A stretch of DNA of 45,143 nucleotides from Actinomycetota bacterium. GTDB taxonomy: Bacteria; Actinomycetota; Actinomycetes; Nanopelagicales; Nanopelagicaceae. Position 1 is the stretch's first letter; each line of letters begins with the position of its first letter. The DNA lies in NCBI GenBank assembly GCA_009726125.1, contig WLIT01000010.1, forward strand, positions 1 through 45,143. The letters are read 5' to 3'. The notes beneath the pieces are model-generated. The model had not been told where the DNA came from, ran no database searches, and was given only the letters and a program-made list of their open reading frames with translations. A program made the translations under genes and the position numbers. Below, in pieces: positions 19,982-29,086 of this stretch.

Positions 19982-21856
19982 ATGCCTGCCATTGATTTAG
20001 CCAAAGCGCCACAACCGGCTTCAACTAATCCCGCGCAAATTCGCAATTTTTGCATCATTGCGCATATCGATCACGGTAAATCAACTCTTGCCGACCGCAT
20101 GCTTGGAATAACTGAAGTTGTTGAACAGCGCAATATGCGCGCTCAATATTTAGATCGCATGGATATCGAGCGTGAACGCGGAATCACTATTAAGAGCCAG
20201 GCAGTACGTCTGCCGTGGCGCTCTGGCATCGATGGCGAGGAATATATCCTCAACATGATCGATACACCTGGGCACGTTGACTTTTCCTACGAAGTCTCCC
20301 GGTCACTTGCCGCCTGTGAAGGCGCAGTTCTATTGGTGGATTGTGCACAAGGAATCGAAGCCCAAACTTTAGCGAATCTTTATCTTGCGATGGAGAATAA
20401 TTTAACAATTATTCCAGTGCTAAATAAGATTGACCTACCTGCAGCACAACCAGAGAAATTTGCCGAAGAGTTAGCAAAGTTAATTGGTTGCCAGCCAGAA
20501 GATTGTCTGCGAGTTTCTGGAAAGACCGGCGCAGGAGTTACTGAATTACTCGACCAGATTGTTAAGCAAATTCCAGCGCCCGTTGGCGATGCAAATGCAC
20601 CTGCACGTGCCCTAATCTTTGACTCGGTATACGACACCTATCGTGGCGTTGTTACATACGTCCGAGTTGTTGATGGTCATTTATCTACCCGAGATCAAAT
20701 TCAAATGTTCTCAACCGGGGTACGCCATGAAATGCTTGAAGTTGGCGTGATCTCACCTGAACCTGTTGCTAGCAAAGGACTTGGTGTTGGTGAAGTAGGT
20801 TATGTAATTACTGGTGTTAAGGATGTTCGTCAATCTCGAGTCGGCGACACTATTACGACTTATCACAACCCAACTAAGAAAGCATTGGCTGGCTATAAAG
20901 ATCCAAAGCCGATGGTTTTCTCTGGCCTATTCCCACTAGATGGCGCTGAATATCCCATGCTCCGTGAAGCTTTAGATAAGTTGCAATTAAATGATGCGGC
21001 GCTTGTTTACGAACCAGAAACATCAGCTGCTCTTGGTTTCGGATTCCGTTGTGGTTTCCTGGGCCTGTTACACATGGAAATTGTTCGCGAACGTTTAGAA
21101 CGTGAAGCTGGCCTATCACTTATTTCAACTGCACCAAGCGTTGTTTATCGCGTTGTACGTGGCGATGGCAAAGAGTTAATTGTGACTAATCCTTCTGAAT
21201 TCCCAAACGATAAAATTGAAGCAGTATTTGAACCAATCGTGCGGGCAACTGTTCTTGCACCGGCTGAATTTATTGGAGCAATCATGGAACTCTGCCAAGA
21301 GCGACGTGGCACCTTGCTCGGTATGGATTATCTCTCTGAAGATCGCGTTGAAATTCGCTACACCTTGCCGCTAGCCGAAATCGTCTTTGATTTCTTTGAT
21401 CAACTTAAATCTAAAACTCGTGGTTATGCCTCACTTGATTACGAACCAATCGGTGAAGCTGAAGGTGATCTTGTGAAGGTCGATATCTTGTTACAGAGCG
21501 AGGGCGTCGATGCCTTTAGCGCAATTGTTCACAAAGATAAGGCCTATGCCTATGGCGTAATGATGACTGGAAAACTCCGTGAATTAATTCCAAGGCAACA
21601 GTTCGAAGTCCCAATTCAGGCTGCGATTGGCTCTCGAATTATTGCTCGCGAGAGTATTCGCGCGATTCGGAAAGATGTTCTTGCGAAATGTTATGGCGGA
21701 GATATCTCTCGTAAGCGCAAACTTCTTGAGAAGCAGAAAGAGGGAAAGAAGCGCATGAAGATGGTCGGCCGCGTTGAAGTTCCACAAGAAGCATTTATTG
21801 CCGCGCTTACTACCGATGCTGATGTTGATAAGGCAAAGGCGAAGGCCAAGGGTTAA
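19982..21856 (+). CDS. lepA: Elongation factor 4 (LepA)
   Basis: A 624-residue translational GTPase that acts on stalled or mis-positioned ribosomes and in 30S biogenesis. The P-loop AHIDHGKST is at 27-35, G3 DTPGHVDF and G4 NKIDLP follow, and the LepA-specific C-terminal domain with the [18 protein letters not shown] segment is complete. The length is normal. A GGGGGA stretch lies very close to the ATG. hemW follows 5 nt after the stop, as in most actinobacteria. Confidence 0.97.
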   Translation: MPAIDLAKAPQPASTNPAQIRNFCIIAHIDHGKSTLADRMLGITEVVEQRNMRAQYLDRMDIERERGITIKSQAVRLPWRSGIDGEEYILNMIDTPGHVDFSYEVSRSLAACEGAVLLVDCAQGIEAQTLANLYLAMENNLTIIPVLNKIDLPAAQPEKFAEELAKLIGCQPEDCLRVSGKTGAGVTELLDQIVKQIPAPVGDANAPARALIFDSVYDTYRGVVTYVRVVDGHLSTRDQIQMFSTGVRHEMLEVGVISPEPVASKGLGVGEVGYVITGVKDVRQSRVGDTITTYHNPTKKALAGYKDPKPMVFSGLFPLDGAEYPMLREALDKLQLNDAALVYEPETSAALGFGFRCGFLGLLHMEIVRERLEREAGLSLISTAPSVVYRVVRGDGKELIVTNPSEFPNDKIEAVFEPIVRATVLAPAEFIGAIMELCQERRGTLLGMDYLSEDRVEIRYTLPLAEIVFDFFDQLKSKTRGYASLDYEPIGEAEGDLVKVDILLQSEGVDAFSAIVHKDKAYAYGVMMTGKLRELIPRQQFEVPIQAAIGSRIIARESIRAIRKDVLAKCYGGDISRKRKLLEKQKEGKKRMKMVGRVEVPQEAFIAALTTDADVDKAKAKAKG

Positions 21857-21861
21857 AACCC

Positions 21862-23013
21862 ATGACTCGGCCACTCTCGTTCTACATTCATATTCCATAT
21901 TGCGTTAAGCGCTGTGGTTACTGCGATTTTAATACTTACACTCCTGGCGAATTGAAGCCTGGCAGCGATATTGCTCAGGTATCAAATGGTTACATAGATC
22001 TATTAATTCAAGAGGGCAAGATTGCGCGCAGCGAGGTTAAGACAACCAAGCCCATCGCAACTATTTTCTTCGGTGGCGGAACCCCAACTCTTATGGAACC
22101 GGCAGATCTTGGTCGGGTACTTAATTCACTGGAAGCTGACTTTAGTTTTGCCTCCGATATTGAAATTACAATTGAAGCTAATCCAGATACCGTATCGAAA
22201 GCGAAGCTTGCAGCCCTCCACGAGATTGGTATAAATCGAATCTCATTTGGAATGCAGTCGGCTGTTCCACATGTCTTGGCAGTATTGGATAGAACGCATA
22301 ATCCGGAGAATGTAGTTAAGGCAACGACTTGGGCCCGTGAAGTTGGATTCGAGCAAGTCAGTGCTGATCTTATTTATGGCGCACCAGGTGAGAGTCTTAA
22401 AGATTGGGAGACGACGATTGATTCTGCACTTGCACTTCCGATAACTCATATCTCGGCATATGCGCTAATTGTTGAGAGCGGAACAAAACTTGCAGCACAA
22501 GTAAAACGAGGAGAAGTAATTATTCCGGAAGATGACCAGACCGCTGATAAATATTTAATGGCAGATGAAAAATTTAGAAAAGCTGGATTTAATTGGTATG
22601 AACTTTCCAATTGGGCAAAACCTGAGGGTGAATGTCGTCATAACATCGCATATTGGGAAGGTGCAGATTGGTGGGGCCTTGGTCCTGGTGCGCATTCACA
22701 TCTAAATGGAAAACGATTTTGGAATGTGAAACATCCAACTGCTTATCGTGAGCGTCTTGAAGCAGAGCAATCACCAGTAATGGATAGTGAAGAGTTATCT
22801 TTGGAAGAGATCGAAAGTGAGCGAGTTATGCTGGAGATTCGCTTACCTAGAGGGTTAGCAAAGAGTTCATTAGCTAGCGAGAGCCTTGCCAGATTAGAGA
22901 GTTATCTGACCGGCGGCCAGATTTCACAGGAACAGTGGGATCAAGGGCGAATCTCACTAACTATTTCGGGTCGGCTTATGACAGATCGAATCGTGCGCGA
23001 AATCTTGTTGTAG
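21862..23013 (+). CDS. hemW: Radical SAM haem chaperone HemW
   Basis: A 383-residue radical SAM protein. The 4Fe-4S cysteines are Cys14, Cys18 and Cys21 (CVKRCGYC), followed by Phe rather than the extra cysteine of true HemN, the mark of HemW. The GGGTPT SAM-binding segment follows. HemW binds haem and inserts it into respiratory enzymes; it is not a coproporphyrinogen oxidase despite older names. It is in an operon with lepA. Confidence 0.92.
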   Translation: MTRPLSFYIHIPYCVKRCGYCDFNTYTPGELKPGSDIAQVSNGYIDLLIQEGKIARSEVKTTKPIATIFFGGGTPTLMEPADLGRVLNSLEADFSFASDIEITIEANPDTVSKAKLAALHEIGINRISFGMQSAVPHVLAVLDRTHNPENVVKATTWAREVGFEQVSADLIYGAPGESLKDWETTIDSALALPITHISAYALIVESGTKLAAQVKRGEVIIPEDDQTADKYLMADEKFRKAGFNWYELSNWAKPEGECRHNIAYWEGADWWGLGPGAHSHLNGKRFWNVKHPTAYRERLEAEQSPVMDSEELSLEEIESERVMLEIRLPRGLAKSSLASESLARLESYLTGGQISQEQWDQGRISLTISGRLMTDRIVREILL

Positions 23014-23019
23014 TAGCGT
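23014..23019 (+). promoter_or_regulatory. Putative -10 box of leaderless DoxX-family transcript
   Basis: TAGCGT directly follows the hemW stop and is followed by 6 nt and ATG 23026. This favours ATG 23026 over the in-frame TTG at 23020. Confidence 0.45.
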
Positions 23020-23025
23020 TTGACT

Positions 23026-23370
23026 ATGCAATTAGCCCATAACATCCTGCTCGGCTTATTGGCCGTTATCTTTCTTGTCTCTGGAACCATGAAATTGAGC
23101 GGGAATCCAAAAGGGTTACAGGGTACGCGCGAAGTAAATATTGGTGATCGCATCGCTCGACTTATCGGATTAGTCGAAGCAGTTGCTGCAGTTGGTTTGA
23201 TTTATGCAATTAGATATCCAGAAGAGCTAATTGGCTGGCTTGCGATATTGACTCTTTGGGTCGCAATGGGTGTCGCGGTTTACGCACATTCAAAGGCTAA
23301 CAAGATGAAGAGCGCCGCTCCCGCAATAATTCTTCTAATTCTGCTCTCCGCAGTACTTGTTATCGCATAG
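23026..23370 (+). CDS. DoxX-like family membrane protein
   Basis: A 114-residue protein with four hydrophobic segments (about 4-22, 45-62, 68-86 and 96-113) and the family's early FLVSGTMKLSG segment. DoxX-like proteins are small membrane proteins of uncertain function, some tied to redox or thiol stress. No haem or metal motif is visible. It sits between hemW and hrcA, a place where actinobacteria often carry a small membrane protein gene. Confidence 0.75.
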   Translation: MQLAHNILLGLLAVIFLVSGTMKLSGNPKGLQGTREVNIGDRIARLIGLVEAVAAVGLIYAIRYPEELIGWLAILTLWVAMGVAVYAHSKANKMKSAAPAIILLILLSAVLVIA

Positions 23371-23382
23371 TCTGGAATCAAT

Positions 23383-24111
23383 ATGGAAATGACTATGCAA
23401 AATCGCCAACTAGAAATTCTGCGAGCAATCGTCGATGAATATGTTGCAACTGAAGAGCCAGTTGGCTCGAAGGTAATTGCGGAGCGCCACGGACTTGGCG
23501 TATCACCGGCAACAATAAGAAATGACATGGCCATCCTTGAAGATGCTGGATTGATTAAGCAGCCACATACAAGTGCTGGACGGATTCCAACTAATAGTGG
23601 CTACCGGTTATTCGTGGATAAAATTTCAGAGCTAAAGCCTCTCTCTACTGGTGAGCGTAGAGCAATTGAGAATTTCTTAGATGGCGCAGATGATATGGAT
23701 GATGTACTAACTCGAACCGCGAAGTTATTGGCACAAATCACTAAGCAGGTAGCGGTAATTCAATATCCAGATGAGGGGAGAGTCGTTCTAGCGGGGACTG
23801 CAAATTTAGCGCGCTCTACCCAGGAAGTTTCAATAGCGATTCACCCAATTCTCGAAGCCCTTGAAGAACAAGTTGTGTTGCTGCGTCTGCTTTCAGATGC
23901 GGGAACTTCACTTCAAGTAAGAATTGGTGATGAACAAGTTGAGAGTTCATTGCGCACAACGAGTTTGGTTTCTATGAGTTATGGAACTGGCACTACAGGA
24001 CATGGAGCGCTGGGAATTTTAGGACCAACGCGAATGGATTACGCAAGTTCAATGGCTGCTGTAAATACTGTCGCAAGATATATCGGCCACTTCTTAGGGG
24101 ATAAGGCGTAG
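23383..24111 (+). CDS. hrcA: Heat-inducible repressor HrcA, internally shortened
   Basis: A 242-residue HrcA, about 100 residues shorter than the usual ~340. The N-terminal winged helix (about 1-80, with [22 protein letters not shown] and HTSAGRIPT) and the C-terminal part ([32 protein letters not shown]) are well conserved. The segment normally between AVIQYP and GGTANLAR, holding the first half of the GAF-like domain and the inserted dimerising domain, is missing; the join is near residue 130 (about base 23770). The frame is intact. It probably still binds DNA, but dimerisation may differ. I see no CIRCE operator in the window. ATG 23395 is an alternative start closer to homologues. dnaJ follows with no gap. 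Confidence 0.88.
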   Translation: MEMTMQNRQLEILRAIVDEYVATEEPVGSKVIAERHGLGVSPATIRNDMAILEDAGLIKQPHTSAGRIPTNSGYRLFVDKISELKPLSTGERRAIENFLDGADDMDDVLTRTAKLLAQITKQVAVIQYPDEGRVVLAGTANLARSTQEVSIAIHPILEALEEQVVLLRLLSDAGTSLQVRIGDEQVESSLRTTSLVSMSYGTGTTGHGALGILGPTRMDYASSMAAVNTVARYIGHFLGDKA

Positions 24112-25233
24112 ATGGCTGATTATTACGGAATCCTTGGCGTAGCTCGCGATTCATCCTCAGATGAAATTAAAAAGGTTTATCGCAAACTGGCCCGGGAATA
24201 TCACCCTGATATAAATCCAGATCCACAAGCATCTGAAAAATTTAAAGAGATAACAACTGCTTATGAAATTTTAAGCGATCCTGAAAAACGTCAACGCTAT
24301 GACATGGGCGGCGATCCGTTCTCACAATTCGGTGGCAGCCAGAACTTTGGATTTGGCGACATCATGGATGCCTTCTTTGGTGGCGGCGCATCAAATCGTG
24401 GACCACGTGCCCGAATGCGAGCCGGCCAAGATGCGCTGATAAGGGTAGAACTTGATCTTTCGGAAGCATGCTTTGGAACTGATCGAGAGTTGAATTTAGA
24501 AACGGCTGTAACTTGTGACAAATGTTCTGGCTCTGGTTGTGCAAGTGGTTCAAAGCCAAGCGTTTGTGGAATCTGTAAAGGGCGAGGTGAAACTCAACAA
24601 GTTACTCGTTCAATAATTGGCCAAGTTATGACGAGCCGACCATGCGCAGCATGTCAGGGATACGGTTCAGTTATTTCAGATCCATGTGGCGAATGTGCCG
24701 GCGATGGAAGAGTTAGATCTAGAAAAGTTATTCCGATAAAGATTCCTGCCGGAGTTGAAACCGGTAATCGAATTCAGATGACTGGTGCTGGTGAAGTTGG
24801 GCCTGGTGGTGGACCAGCTGGCGATCTTTATGTAGAAATTGTCGAGACCCAACATGACTTCTTGGTTCGTGATGGAAACGATCTTCATGTATCCATAGTC
24901 ATTCCAATGACATCTGCCGCTCTAGGTGCAAAGGTTTTGGTCGAAACCCTTGATGGCCCACGTGAAGTTGTGATTAAACCTGGCTTCATAAGTGGAAATA
25001 CCATGACCCTTAAAGAATTAGGAATGAACAAATTACGTGGCCATGGTCGTGGTGAATTAATAATTCATATTGAAGTTACAACGCCAAGCAAATTAAGTAA
25101 GGAGCAGGAAGAGCTCTTAAGGGCGCTTGCTAAATCTCGGGGCGAGAACACTGAAGATATTGAGATTCATCGCCGAAGCGCAGCCCATACCTCGGGCTTC
25201 TTCGGCCGCTTTAGAGATGCGTTTAATCGCTAA
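24112..25233 (+). CDS. dnaJ: Chaperone DnaJ
   Basis: A 373-residue class A J-protein. The J domain has HPD at 31-33, followed by a Gly/Phe region (about 66-95), four CxxCxGxG-type repeats binding two zinc ions (Cys135/138, 152/155, 178/181, 192/195) and the C-terminal substrate-binding domains. It stimulates DnaK ATPase and delivers unfolded clients. The start codon directly follows the hrcA stop. Pairing with hrcA matches the second dnaJ (DnaJ2) of actinobacteria. Confidence 0.96.
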   Translation: MADYYGILGVARDSSSDEIKKVYRKLAREYHPDINPDPQASEKFKEITTAYEILSDPEKRQRYDMGGDPFSQFGGSQNFGFGDIMDAFFGGGASNRGPRARMRAGQDALIRVELDLSEACFGTDRELNLETAVTCDKCSGSGCASGSKPSVCGICKGRGETQQVTRSIIGQVMTSRPCAACQGYGSVISDPCGECAGDGRVRSRKVIPIKIPAGVETGNRIQMTGAGEVGPGGGPAGDLYVEIVETQHDFLVRDGNDLHVSIVIPMTSAALGAKVLVETLDGPREVVIKPGFISGNTMTLKELGMNKLRGHGRGELIIHIEVTTPSKLSKEQEELLRALAKSRGENTEDIEIHRRSAAHTSGFFGRFRDAFNR

Positions 25234-25956
25234 ATGTTGACTTTATTTTTAGTTAAAGAGCTCTCAGAGGACGAAGTAATCGAAGTAGAGGGCGATGAAG
25301 CACACCACGCAATCAAAGTTCTGCGAATCAATTTGGGTGAAGAAGTTTTAATTTCTAATGGTGCTGGCAAATGGGTTAGGGCTAAGGTTGAAGATATTGC
25401 CAAAAAATCTTTCGCTGCGAGAGTTCTAGAGCGGGGATTTCAAGAGAGCAGAAATCCTAAATTAGTAGTTGTTCAAGCACTTCCTAAATCAGATCGAGTC
25501 AAGGAAGCGATTGAAATTCTTGTGGAATCTGGCGTTGATTTAATTATTCCTTGGCAATCTGAACGCAGTATTTCCAAATGGCAGAAAGACTCACTTGCTA
25601 AATGGCAGGGCGCTGCTGCTGCCGCTACGAAGCAATCTCGCAGATTTAGAACTCCGGAAATTATTGATCAATTGTCGCTATCCCAACTCTTGGAGATCGA
25701 AAGCGAAAAGAGTGCGATTCTTGTTATGCACGAATCTGCTGAAGTGAAGCTATCGACAGTTGTCTCAAGAAAATTTGCCGGACTAAATGAAATAGTTATC
25801 GTAATTGGCCCGGAGGGCGGCCTAAGCGATAATGAATTGACGCTCCTCTTAGGCGCTGGCGCTCATATTGTTGGGCTCGGGCCAGAAGTATTTCGAAGCG
25901 CGCATGCCGGCGGCGCCGCACTAAGCGCAGTTTCTGCTTTGATTGGCAGATGGTGA
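25234..25956 (+). CDS. rsmE: 16S rRNA m3U1498 methyltransferase
   Basis: A 240-residue SPOUT methyltransferase that methylates N3 of U1498 in 16S rRNA using SAM. The N-terminal PUA-like part has the HHAIKVLRI segment, and the knot region carries IGPEGGLSDNE and LGPEVFRSAHAG. In most homologues the latter reads LGPRILRTETA, so the knot loop is slightly divergent. It starts immediately after the dnaJ stop and overlaps the frame of the following HIT gene only if that gene used an upstream TTG. Confidence 0.93.
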   Translation: MLTLFLVKELSEDEVIEVEGDEAHHAIKVLRINLGEEVLISNGAGKWVRAKVEDIAKKSFAARVLERGFQESRNPKLVVVQALPKSDRVKEAIEILVESGVDLIIPWQSERSISKWQKDSLAKWQGAAAAATKQSRRFRTPEIIDQLSLSQLLEIESEKSAILVMHESAEVKLSTVVSRKFAGLNEIVIVIGPEGGLSDNELTLLLGAGAHIVGLGPEVFRSAHAGGAALSAVSALIGRW

Positions 25957-25963
25957 TTTCGAA

Positions 25964-26299
25964 ATGAGCTGCTTATTTTGCAAGATGGCGAGTGGTGAAA
26001 TTCCCGTGGCATTTGTATCTAAATCCGAGAGCGTCTTTGCGATTAACGATATTTCTCCGCAAGCCCCTGTTCATGTTCTGATTATTCCAAAATCACATCA
26101 CGAGAATGCAGCAGAACTATCGGCAGCAGATTCAGTTGTATTAGCCGAAATGCATGCGACTGCCGCAAAGATTGCTGCTGAACTCGGTTTGGACGGGTAT
26201 CGAAGCGTTTTCAATACTGGTGCCAGCGCAGGGCAGAGCGTTTTCCACGCTCACCTTCATCTTCTGGGTGGGCGTCAGTTCGCCTGGCCACCAGGTTAA
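25964..26299 (+). CDS. HIT family nucleotide-binding hydrolase
   Basis: A 111-residue HINT-type protein with the histidine triad HAHLHLLGG near the C-terminus and an N-terminal CLFCKMASGEIP segment. Such proteins hydrolyse aminoacyl-AMP and similar nucleotide conjugates; the physiological substrate is not known. ATG 25964 gives the family N-terminus; the in-frame TTG at 25943 lies inside rsmE and adds seven unconserved residues. rsmE-HIT-phoH is a common actinobacterial order. Confidence 0.92.
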   Translation: MSCLFCKMASGEIPVAFVSKSESVFAINDISPQAPVHVLIIPKSHHENAAELSAADSVVLAEMHATAAKIAAELGLDGYRSVFNTGASAGQSVFHAHLHLLGGRQFAWPPG

Positions 26300-26302
26300 A
26301 AG

Positions 26303-26308
26303 TAAGAT
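26303..26308 (+). promoter_or_regulatory. Putative -10 box of leaderless phoH transcript
   Basis: TAAGAT is followed by 7 nt and ATG 26316. It lies in the 16-nt gap after the HIT gene. Confidence 0.5.
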
Positions 26309-26315
26309 TTAACCA

Positions 26316-27332
26316 ATGGATTCAAGTAAAACTGCGCTGATAACAGTCCCGACTGCAATTCCCATGGTCGCACTTGTTGGTCCACAAGATTCTCACCTTC
26401 GCATCTTTGAAAAAACTTTCCCAAAGATTTCAATCACTGTTCGCGGTAATGAAATTTTTGCTGGCGGAGATTTAGTAGAGATAGCAAAATTTGGCGCTTT
26501 AATTCGTGAGTTATTAGTACTACTTCGAGCAGGTCAGAATTTGAATGCTGATGCAATTCTGCGATCAATTGAGATGTTCAATCATGAGCCACAAGATCAC
26601 CCAGCCGAAGTACTTTCCTTAAATATTCTAAGCAACCGTGGCAAAACTATTCGCCCAAAGACTGCAAACCAAAAGCGCTATGTTGAAGCGATTGATGAGA
26701 ACACAATTACTTTTGGTGTTGGCCCAGCCGGTACCGGTAAAACATATCTTGCGATGGCGAAGGCGATTCAAGCCTTGCAAGCTAAAGAAGTAAATCGAAT
26801 TATTTTGACAAGACCTGCCGTTGAAGCAGGAGAGCGACTTGGCTTCTTGCCAGGCACACTTCAAGAGAAGATTGATCCATATCTTCGCCCACTCTTTGAT
26901 GCGCTTCATGACATGATTGATCAGGATTCAATTCCACGTTTAATGCAGAGCGGAATTATCGAAATTGCACCTCTTGCTTATATGCGCGGGCGAACTCTTA
27001 ACGATGCATTTATTATTTTGGATGAGGCTCAAAATACCTCGGCTGAGCAGATGAAGATGTTCCTAACTCGCCTCGGCTTTGGATCAAAGATGGTAATTAC
27101 TGGCGATACAACACAGATTGATTTACCTCATGGCTCACAATCAGGGCTAAAGATTGTTCATGAAATTCTTGAGGGCGTGGATGACATAATTTTCATAAAG
27201 TTGGACTCAGAGGATGTAGTTCGCAACCGTTTAGTTGGCGACATAGTTAAAGCATATGGTCGTCACGATGAAGGAAAGTTAGTGCCACCAAACGTAACAA
27301 GATCAATTCGCTCTGGAAGTGGTGATCGCTAG
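26316..27332 (+). CDS. phoH: PhoH family ATPase
   Basis: A 338-residue PhoH-like protein. The Walker A motif GPAGTGKT is at 136-143, and Walker B with the following helicase-like motif reads ILDEAQNTS, then GDTTQIDLP. The N-terminal ~110 residues form the KH-like region of this subfamily. PhoH proteins are ATPases linked to RNA processing and usually sit next to ybeY, as here (5 nt gap). It probably works with YbeY in rRNA maturation or ribosome quality control. Confidence 0.94.
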   Translation: MDSSKTALITVPTAIPMVALVGPQDSHLRIFEKTFPKISITVRGNEIFAGGDLVEIAKFGALIRELLVLLRAGQNLNADAILRSIEMFNHEPQDHPAEVLSLNILSNRGKTIRPKTANQKRYVEAIDENTITFGVGPAGTGKTYLAMAKAIQALQAKEVNRIILTRPAVEAGERLGFLPGTLQEKIDPYLRPLFDALHDMIDQDSIPRLMQSGIIEIAPLAYMRGRTLNDAFIILDEAQNTSAEQMKMFLTRLGFGSKMVITGDTTQIDLPHGSQSGLKIVHEILEGVDDIIFIKLDSEDVVRNRLVGDIVKAYGRHDEGKLVPPNVTRSIRSGSGDR

Positions 27333-27337
27333 CCCTC

Positions 27338-27775
27338 ATGGGAATAGAAATTGCTAATAACAGTGGCGTGGAATGCAATGAAGAGCAGATAATCGATATT
27401 GCGGCATTTACTCTCGATAAAATGGGAATTCATCCTGACTCAGATTTAGGAATCACTCTTGTCGATGAAGATGAGATTACTAAGTTGCATATTCAATGGA
27501 TGGATCTTCCAGGCCCTACCGATGTGCTCTCCTTCCCAATGGATGAGTTGAAACCATTCTCGGCTAGCAATGGCCCCGGGATTATTGGCGATATTGTCTT
27601 GTGTCCCCAATTCGCAGCAAAGCAAGCGGTAAGCCATTCAACTTCAGATGAGATTTCACTATTAACGGTGCATGGCGTTCTACACTTATTAGGATTTGAT
27701 CACGCCGAACCAGAGGAACATAAAGTTATGTTCGCACTACAGGATAAGACCCTAGAAGAATGGCGCGCTCGGTAA
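27338..27775 (+). CDS. ybeY: Endoribonuclease YbeY
   Basis: A 145-residue metal-dependent RNase acting in 16S rRNA 3' maturation and ribosome quality control. The zinc motif HGVLHLLGFDH, with its three histidines, is complete, and the upstream PTDVLSFPMDE segment is typical. It lies between phoH and the CBS-domain gene; the next start codon follows its stop directly, so phoH-ybeY-CBS form one unit. Confidence 0.95.
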   Translation: MGIEIANNSGVECNEEQIIDIAAFTLDKMGIHPDSDLGITLVDEDEITKLHIQWMDLPGPTDVLSFPMDELKPFSASNGPGIIGDIVLCPQFAAKQAVSHSTSDEISLLTVHGVLHLLGFDHAEPEEHKVMFALQDKTLEEWRAR

Positions 27776-28759
27776 ATGAAAACTCTTAGATTTATCTTGG
27801 ATGCAATTGTCTGGTTGGTAATTGGTTTCTATATGGGGCGCACATTTGGAAAGTCTCATAATCTCAATTTCGCAAAGTTGATAACGATTCTTCCGAACTC
27901 AATAGTTATGGGCTTGCGAAAGGCGGGATTCAAATTACGCGCTGGGCAATTCTCAAATGAGGAAGAGCTGCGTGATGCCGTTGATCAGGCAAGCCAACAC
28001 GGATTAGTTGAAGAATCAGAGCGCGAGATGATTCAATCGGTATTTGAACTTGGCGATACCTTAGTTCGTGAACTTATGGTTCCACGCACCGACATAGTCT
28101 GGATTGAAGGAAATAAATCACTTCGACAAGGTTTGTCACTAGCACTTAGATCAGGCTTCACTCGCATTCCAGTAATTGATGAGAATTTAGATAAAATTAT
28201 TGGAATCGCATATGTAAAAGATTTGGCTCGTCGCACACATGAACATCGTGAATCCGAATTAGTCGAGATGGTCTCCGAGCACATTCGCAAGGCAACATTT
28301 ATTCCAGAAACAAAGACAGCTGCAGAATTACTAAAAGAGATGCAGCGCGATCAAATTCATATGGCTATTGTCGTTGACGAATATGGTGGTACTGCAGGAT
28401 TGATAACTATTGAAGATATTTTAGAGGAAATTGTCGGTGAAATCGCTGATGAATATGATGATGACGATCTTGAAATTGAATGGTTAAGTGAAACTACAGC
28501 CCGGTTATCTGCCAGATTGCATATTGAAGATTTTGCTGAAAAGTTTAAGATAGATATTCCAGAATCCGAGCGCGAAGATGTGGATAGTATCGGTGGGTTG
28601 TTAGCAAAAACTTTAGGTCGAGTACCAATCCCTGGAAGCACGATTTCAATAGCCGGCGTTAAGTTGACAGCAGAACGTCCAGTTGGTCGCCGCCATAGAA
28701 TTGCAACGGTATTAGCGGAACGAATTGCTGGTGAACAGGAGGCGCTCCTTGAGCAATAA
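27776..28759 (+). CDS. CBS-domain CorC/HlyC-type protein with shortened membrane part
   Basis: A 327-residue protein. A paired CBS module (about 105-230, with MVPRTDIVWI and VVDEYGGTAGLITIEDILEEIVGEI) is followed by an acidic linker and a C-terminal CorC_HlyC domain (about 240-320, with LPE-like IPESEREDVDSIGGLLA). Actinobacterial relatives usually have about 430 residues with a four-helix DUF21 domain first. Here only one clear hydrophobic segment (about 5-22) precedes the CBS part. It may bind nucleotides and regulate magnesium or cobalt efflux, as CorC does, rather than transport ions itself. Confidence 0.86.
   Translation: MKTLRFILDAIVWLVIGFYMGRTFGKSHNLNFAKLITILPNSIVMGLRKAGFKLRAGQFSNEEELRDAVDQASQHGLVEESEREMIQSVFELGDTLVRELMVPRTDIVWIEGNKSLRQGLSLALRSGFTRIPVIDENLDKIIGIAYVKDLARRTHEHRESELVEMVSEHIRKATFIPETKTAAELLKEMQRDQIHMAIVVDEYGGTAGLITIEDILEEIVGEIADEYDDDDLEIEWLSETTARLSARLHIEDFAEKFKIDIPESEREDVDSIGGLLAKTLGRVPIPGSTISIAGVKLTAERPVGRRHRIATVLAERIAGEQEALLEQ
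28737..28742 (+). promoter_or_regulatory. Ribosome binding site fixing a TTG start
   Basis: AGGAGG lies 6 nt upstream of TTG 28749. It is a near-perfect Shine-Dalgarno match, in the end of the CBS gene, and decides the start of the next gene. Confidence 0.8.
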
Positions 28760-29072
28760 TCCAGAAGATCAGAAACTTTTAACTCTTGCGAAGGCAACAA
28801 TGTTTAGAAGTAATTCGAAGTCAGCTGCGGCGCTCCGAGATAACACGGGGAGAACTTATGTTGCGATTCCAGTAAAGAGTGGTGAATTCGAAGTTGATGC
28901 CCTGCTTGCAGTATTAGTAGTTGCTAAGGCGAGCCAAATTACAGGTATCGAAGCGGTTGTCATTGCTGGCGAAAAACCCCTTGATTCAAGCATCGCAATA
29001 ATTCGTGAGCAAGATTCTGCCGCCAAACTATTTGTTGTTACAGAAGCGGATGACTTAATCGCAATTGAATAG
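28749..29072 (+). CDS. Cytidine deaminase-like protein without zinc site
   Basis: A 107-residue protein matching the actinobacterial family annotated as cytidine deaminase (Rv2365c-like) between the CBS protein and era. It has the fold-typical AAALRDNTGRTYVA strand pair but no HAE motif and no PCxxC, so the zinc ligands and catalytic Glu are absent and deaminase activity is not expected. Start TTG 28749 is chosen for its AGGAGG site; the gene overlaps the CBS gene by 11 nt. The function is unknown; era, normally next, is absent here. Confidence 0.72.
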   Translation: MSNNPEDQKLLTLAKATMFRSNSKSAAALRDNTGRTYVAIPVKSGEFEVDALLAVLVVAKASQITGIEAVVIAGEKPLDSSIAIIREQDSAAKLFVVTEADDLIAIE

Positions 29073-29073
29073 G

Positions 29074-29079
29074 TAGAAT
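29074..29079 (+). promoter_or_regulatory. Putative -10 box of leaderless FAH-family transcript
   Basis: TAGAAT is followed by 7 nt and ATG 29087, with no Shine-Dalgarno sequence between. Confidence 0.5.
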
Positions 29080-29086
29080 TAACGTT

